Shown here piece after piece: positions 8,581 through 11,636 of a DNA stretch of 11,636 nt. Position numbers and translations under genes: made by a program. A model generated the notes under the pieces. It made no database searches. It had not been told where the DNA came from and saw only the letters and a list, made by a program, of their open reading frames with translations. This DNA is from Elstera litoralis (GTDB lineage Bacteria > Pseudomonadota > Alphaproteobacteria > Elsterales > Elsteraceae): positions 1 to 11,636 of the forward strand of contig NZ_LAJY01000073.1 in the NCBI RefSeq assembly GCF_000963705.1, read 5' to 3'. Each line of letters starts with the position of its first letter. The first letter of the stretch is position 1.

Positions 8581-9366
8581 TTACGCGGCCGCCGGGTGGC
8601 GATGGCGTTCGTAGAGGAATTTCAGCACCGCCGCGCGGCAGCCCACGTAGGTGGGATCGGCAGCCAGCGCCAGCCGGTCGCGCGGGCGGGCCAGCGGCAC
8701 GGTGAGCACTTCGCCGATCGTGGCGGCGGGGCCGTTGGTCATCATCACGATGCGGTCGGAGAGCAGCACCGCCTCATCGACATCATGGGTAATCATCAGC
8801 ACCGTATTGTTGAGCTGCTGCTGAAGCCCCATCACCGTATCTTGAAGCTGAGCGCGGGTGAGGGCGTCGAGCGCGCCGAAAGGCTCATCCATCAGCAGAA
8901 CCTTCGGCTCCATTGCCAGCGCCCGGGCAATGCCGACGCGCTGCTTCATGCCGCCAGAAATCTCGTTCGGGCGGCGCACGAGTGCGTGGCTCATGTTCAC
9001 GAGATCGAGATTATGGCGCACCCAGTCGCGCCGCTCGGCCCGGCTTTTGGTCTTGCCGAAGACTTTATCGACCGCAAGGCGAACATTCTCTTCCACCGTC
9101 AACCACGGCAGCAGCGAATGATTTTGGAAAACGACGGCGCGGTCTGGCCCCGGCTCGTTCACTTCCCGATTCTCCAGCAGCACGCCGCCCGTGGTGGCTT
9201 GCAACAGCCCAGCGACGATATTGAGCAGGGTCGATTTCCCGCAGCCCGAGTGGCCGATGATGGCCAGAAACTCGCCGCGCTGAATATCGAGGGAGACATT
9301 CTGAAGCACGACATTGGTGCCGAACTGAATGCCGACGTTGCTGATTTGCAGATAGGGTTTCGTCAT
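8581..9366 (-). CDS. nrtD: Nitrate/nitrite ABC transporter ATP-binding protein (NrtC/NrtD type)
   Basis: This 261-residue single-domain ATPase energises nitrate import at the inner face of the cytoplasmic membrane. Visible motifs are Walker A GHSGCGKST (38-46), the Q-loop (VVFQNHSLLPW, Gln81), the signature NEISGGMKQR (134-143), Walker B VLLMDEP (156-162), the D-loop GALD and the switch histidine H194 (MITHD). It lacks the substrate-binding-protein-like C-terminal regulatory domain of cyanobacterial NrtC, so it is NrtD-like in architecture. The frame is open further upstream, but the ATG at 9366 is chosen because it is preceded by AAGGGAGA at 8 nt, family similarity starts there, and it lies 14 bp after the permease stop. 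The nitrate specificity rests on the neighbouring nrtA and nirB; alone it could be any NrtD/SsuB/TauB-type ATPase. Confidence 0.93.
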   Translation of the reverse strand: MTKPYLQISNVGIQFGTNVVLQNVSLDIQRGEFLAIIGHSGCGKSTLLNIVAGLLQATTGGVLLENREVNEPGPDRAVVFQNHSLLPWLTVEENVRLAVDKVFGKTKSRAERRDWVRHNLDLVNMSHALVRRPNEISGGMKQRVGIARALAMEPKVLLMDEPFGALDALTRAQLQDTVMGLQQQLNNTVLMITHDVDEAVLLSDRIVMMTNGPAATIGEVLTVPLARPRDRLALAADPTYVGCRAAVLKFLYERHRHPAAA

Positions 9367-9380
9367 GATTCCGGTCTCCC

Positions 9381-10229
9381 TTACGCTTTGGCGCCACGGG
9401 CGCAGAGAGCCCCGACGCCCGCAATCACCCGGTCGAGGCAGAAGCCGACCAGACCGACGTAGACGAGGGCGACGATGATGTCGGAGATGTTGGAGCTGTT
9501 CCACGCATCCCAAATGAAGAACCCGATGCCGACGCCGCCAATCAGCATTTCAGCGGCAATAATGGCGAGCCACGACAGGCCGATCCCGATGCGCAGGCCG
9601 GTGAAAATGTACGGAACCGTGGAGGGCAGCACGATCTTGAAGAAAAACTCCAAGTGATTAAGCCGCAAGACCGCCGCGACATTGCGGTAATCCTGCGGAA
9701 TTGCCCGCACACCGACCGAGGTATTAATCAGGATCGGCCAGACCGAGGTAATGAAGATCACGAAAATCGCCGACGGGTTGCTGTCGCGGAAGGCGGCCAG
9801 CGAGAGCGGCAGCCACGCCAGCGGCGGAATGGTGCGTAGGATTTGGAACAAAGGGTCGAGCCCGCGCATCGCCATCTGGCTTTGGCCCAGCAGCACGCCA
9901 GTGAGAATGCCCACCACCGCCGCAATCGCAAACCCCTGGCCGACGCGGGTTAGGCTCGCGAGAATATGCCAGAACAGCCCCTTATCGAGCCCGCCCCGGT
10001 CGTAGAAGGGATCGACGATCAAGTCGAAACTTTGCTGGATAATGAGGCTGGGCGAGGGCAGCGCCGCCTTCGGCCCGCTGGCCGCGAGTTCCCATAGGCC
10101 GATCAGCACCACCAGCATCACCAAGGGCGGCAGAACCCGCGCCGCCACCGATTTGCCGATCGCGGCAAAGGCGGGTAAGCGCGGCAGCGTTAGGCCGGGT
10201 GGTGTCGAAGGAAGGGGCGTATCGGTCAT
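9381..10229 (-). CDS. nrtB: Nitrate ABC transporter permease (NrtB type)
   Basis: This 282-residue integral membrane protein forms the channel of the nitrate importer. Hydrophobic segments are visible at about 33-50, 98-115, 154-170, 212-230 and 250-270. The cytoplasmic EAA-type coupling loop is seen at about 185-212 (VLRLNHLEFF, IVLPSTVPYIFTGLR), followed by AAEMLIGGVGIGFFIWDAWN, very characteristic of NrtB. The frame is open to 10502, but that extra N-terminus has no family resemblance. The ATG at 10229 has AGGAG about 7 nt upstream and is followed by a short proline-rich cytoplasmic tail. It begins 41 bp after nrtA. A taurine or sulfonate permease is the alternative, unlikely given the operon. 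Confidence 0.93.
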   Translation of the reverse strand: MTDTPLPSTPPGLTLPRLPAFAAIGKSVAARVLPPLVMLVVLIGLWELAASGPKAALPSPSLIIQQSFDLIVDPFYDRGGLDKGLFWHILASLTRVGQGFAIAAVVGILTGVLLGQSQMAMRGLDPLFQILRTIPPLAWLPLSLAAFRDSNPSAIFVIFITSVWPILINTSVGVRAIPQDYRNVAAVLRLNHLEFFFKIVLPSTVPYIFTGLRIGIGLSWLAIIAAEMLIGGVGIGFFIWDAWNSSNISDIIVALVYVGLVGFCLDRVIAGVGALCARGAKA

Positions 10230-10270
10230 GGGAACTCTCCTGGCAGGAACGGGCGGGGGCGGCGACGGGA

Positions 10271-11543
10271 TCAGATGCGCTTGATCTTTTGGGCGGCCAG
10301 ATAGGCTTGCGGATTGGCGGGGTCGAACTTGATGCCGTCGAAGAAGGTTTCGACGCCCCGGCTGGTGCCTTCCGGCCCGGCGGCCCCAATCAGCTTGGCG
10401 GCATCGCGCCACAGGTCTTGCCGGTTCACGGCTTTGATTGTGCCGGCGAGGTCGGTTTCCGGCGCAACGACGCCCCAGCGGATATTTTCCGTCAGGAACC
10501 ACAGATCATGGCTTTGGAACGGGTAGGAGGCGTGGTCGGCCCAATATTTCATCAGATAGGGAGCGTTGGTTTCTTTGCGGCCCGTGCCGAAATCGAATTC
10601 GCCCTTCGTCCGCCCGATGATGTCGGCGACCGGCACGTTGAACCACGCGCGTTTGCCGACAATCGTGCACATTTCTTCTTTATTTTCGGGCTTGTCGCAC
10701 CATTGTTGCGCTTCGAGCACGGCGGCGATCAAAGCGACCGTCGCTTTCGGGTTCTTCTCGATCCACTCCGTGCGCAGGGCGAGGCTCTTTTCCGGGTGAT
10801 CCTTCCAGAACTCGCCGGTGCTGACGGCGGTATAGCCGATGCCCTGGTTCACCAACTGGGCATTCCACGGCTCGCCGACGCAGAAGGCTTCCATCGAGCC
10901 GACTTTCATATTCGCCACCATTTGCGGGGGCGGCACGACGATGGTTTGAACATCCTTATCCGGGTCGATCCCGCCAGCGGCGAGCCAATAGCGGATCCAT
11001 AAATCATGGGTCCCGCCCCGGAAGGTCATGGCGATTTTGATTTCCTTGCCGCTGGCGGCAACGCCCTTGAATACATCCTTCAAGGGGGCCGCGTTCAGGC
11101 CGACCTTCAGGTCTTTATAGGCGTTCGAGACCGAGATCGCCTGACCATTGGTATTGAGGCGCAGGACGATGGACATCGGCACCGGCTGGCCGTTTTTGGT
11201 GATCTTGCCGAGCTGCATATGGTAGGGCATCGGGGTCAGAATATGCGCCCCGTCGATGCCGCCGCCGCCCGAACCGAGTTCGAGATTATCGCGCGTCGTC
11301 CCCCAGCTCGCCTGTTTCACCACCTCCACATCGGGCATGCCGTGCTTGGTGAAAAAGCCTTTTTCCTTAGCGATAATCAGCGGGCTCGCGTCGGTCAGCG
11401 CGATATAGCCCAAGGTGGCTTTCGTGGTTTCAACCCCGGCCCCTTGGGCAAAAGCGCCCGCCGGAAACAGGGATTTGGCAGCGGCCAGGGTGGCGGCCAT
11501 GCCGGAAGTTTTTCAGCAGCGTCCGGCGGGAAAAATCACGCAT
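10271..11543 (-). CDS. nrtA: Periplasmic nitrate-binding protein (NrtA type), Tat-exported, frameshifted in signal peptide
   Basis: It captures nitrate for the NrtB/NrtD importer. The mature part is strongly NrtA-like: GYIALTDASPLIIAKEKGFF, QASWGTTRDNLELG, GGIDGAHILTPMPYHM, RGGTHDLWIRYWLAAGGIDP, CVGEPWNAQLV and SHDLWFLTENIRWG. The first ATG in this frame (11500) would give 409 residues but cuts the signal peptide. The better start is the ATG at 11543, 8 nt after a GGAG and 12 bp after an upstream stop. It encodes a twin-arginine motif SRRTLLK (residues 5-11). The frame then breaks at the T5 run 11509-11513 (A5 in coding sense). Dropping one base gives LLKTSGMAATLAAAKSLF and a likely cleavage after AFA at residue 32, 423 residues in all. 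If the break is real, the protein could not be exported normally. Confidence 0.9.
11509..11513. other. Homopolymer T5: apparent +1 frameshift in the nrtA Tat signal
   Basis: The run is A5 on the coding strand, at codons 11-12. Reading four bases gives AAA ACT TCC GGC ATG and connects the twin-arginine motif to the hydrophobic signal core and the mature protein. As written, the frame from 11543 continues with an arginine-rich, non-signal sequence (KNFRHGRHPG). Confidence 0.8.
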
Positions 11544-11551
11544 GGGTCAAA

Positions 11552-11555
11552 CTCC
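11552..11555 (-). promoter_or_regulatory. Shine-Dalgarno deciding the nrtA start at 11543
   Basis: GGAG on the minus strand lies 8 nt before the ATG at 11543, immediately after the TAA of the upstream frame. It supports the upstream start with the twin-arginine motif over the internal ATG at 11500, which has no comparable site. Confidence 0.6.
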
Positions 11556-11636
11556 TTAAGCGGCGGAAAAAGCAAGGTCGAAAAGATCGGCGCGCTGGCA
11601 GCGGGCGACGGCGGCAGGCTCGGTTTCGGGCGGCAC
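11556..11636 (-). CDS. C-terminal end of an unidentified upstream gene
   Basis: A minus-strand frame enters from the right edge and ends at a TAA at 11556-11558, 12 bp before the nrtA start. Only 26 residues are visible, ending RCQRADLFDLAFSAA. Such an ending with a basic-aromatic 'ADLF' segment is loosely like the end of NasS-type nitrate sensors (substrate-binding-protein homologues), which commonly precede nrtA in proteobacteria. The piece is too short to identify; the tight spacing and the SD placed right after its stop suggest a real coding end in the same operon. Confidence 0.4.
   Translation of the reverse strand: MPPETEPAAVARCQRADLFDLAFSAA

Noticed and set aside
8014..9462. Open frame of 482 codons on the plus strand, spanning the opposite strand of nirB, nrtD and nrtB
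   Set aside because: It crosses three real genes and their gaps without any ribosome binding site or domain; it is a shadow of biased codon use.
10230..10270. Possible internal promoter or hairpin in the 41-bp gap between nrtA and nrtB
   Set aside because: The gap is C-rich on the coding strand and holds only the nrtB Shine-Dalgarno; I see no -35/-10 pair and no stable inverted repeat.

Overview
The window is GC-rich and gene-dense. It carries an almost complete assimilatory nitrate reduction operon on the minus strand, read from the right edge toward the left. Gene content, codon use and the methyltransferase at the left edge point to an alphaproteobacterium, most likely of the Rhodospirillales/Azospirillum-like group. 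That placement is inference from protein resemblance, not from a marker gene.

Layout in transcription order (minus strand): the 3' end of an unidentified upstream gene (11556-11636); an NrtA-type Tat-exported nitrate-binding protein; an NrtB-type permease; an NrtC/D-type ATPase; the nitrite reductase large subunit NirB; its Rieske-type small subunit NirD; a molybdopterin nitrate reductase NasA with a C-terminal BFD-like [2Fe-2S] domain; a bifunctional siroheme synthase CysG; and a YbiB/TrpD2-like protein. Gaps between genes are 0-41 bp, or the genes overlap, and several starts have clear Shine-Dalgarno sequences, so the set reads as one transcription unit. On the plus strand at the left edge lies the 3' part of a methyltransferase-like gene. 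It converges on ybiB, and the two overlap by 19 bp at their 3' ends.

Functionally, nitrate is bound in the periplasm by NrtA and imported by NrtB/NrtC. It is reduced to nitrite by NasA in the cytoplasm, then to ammonium by NirBD using NAD(P)H electrons. CysG makes the siroheme that NirB needs. The role of the YbiB-like protein in the operon is not known.

The most notable feature is that three operon genes (nrtA, nasA, ybiB) are each broken by one apparent extra base inside a short homopolymer run: T5 at 11509-11513, G6 at 4789-4794 and A5 at 1360-1364. Removing one base from each run restores a full-length, family-typical protein. The shared pattern suggests homopolymer overcalls in the assembly rather than gene decay, although it cannot be proved from this sequence.

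No stretch over 300 bases lacks a gene. I see no RNA genes, insertion sequences, CRISPR arrays or clear terminators. The promoter of the operon lies beyond the right edge. I found no convincing undescribed system; this is a known pathway with a few unusual details.
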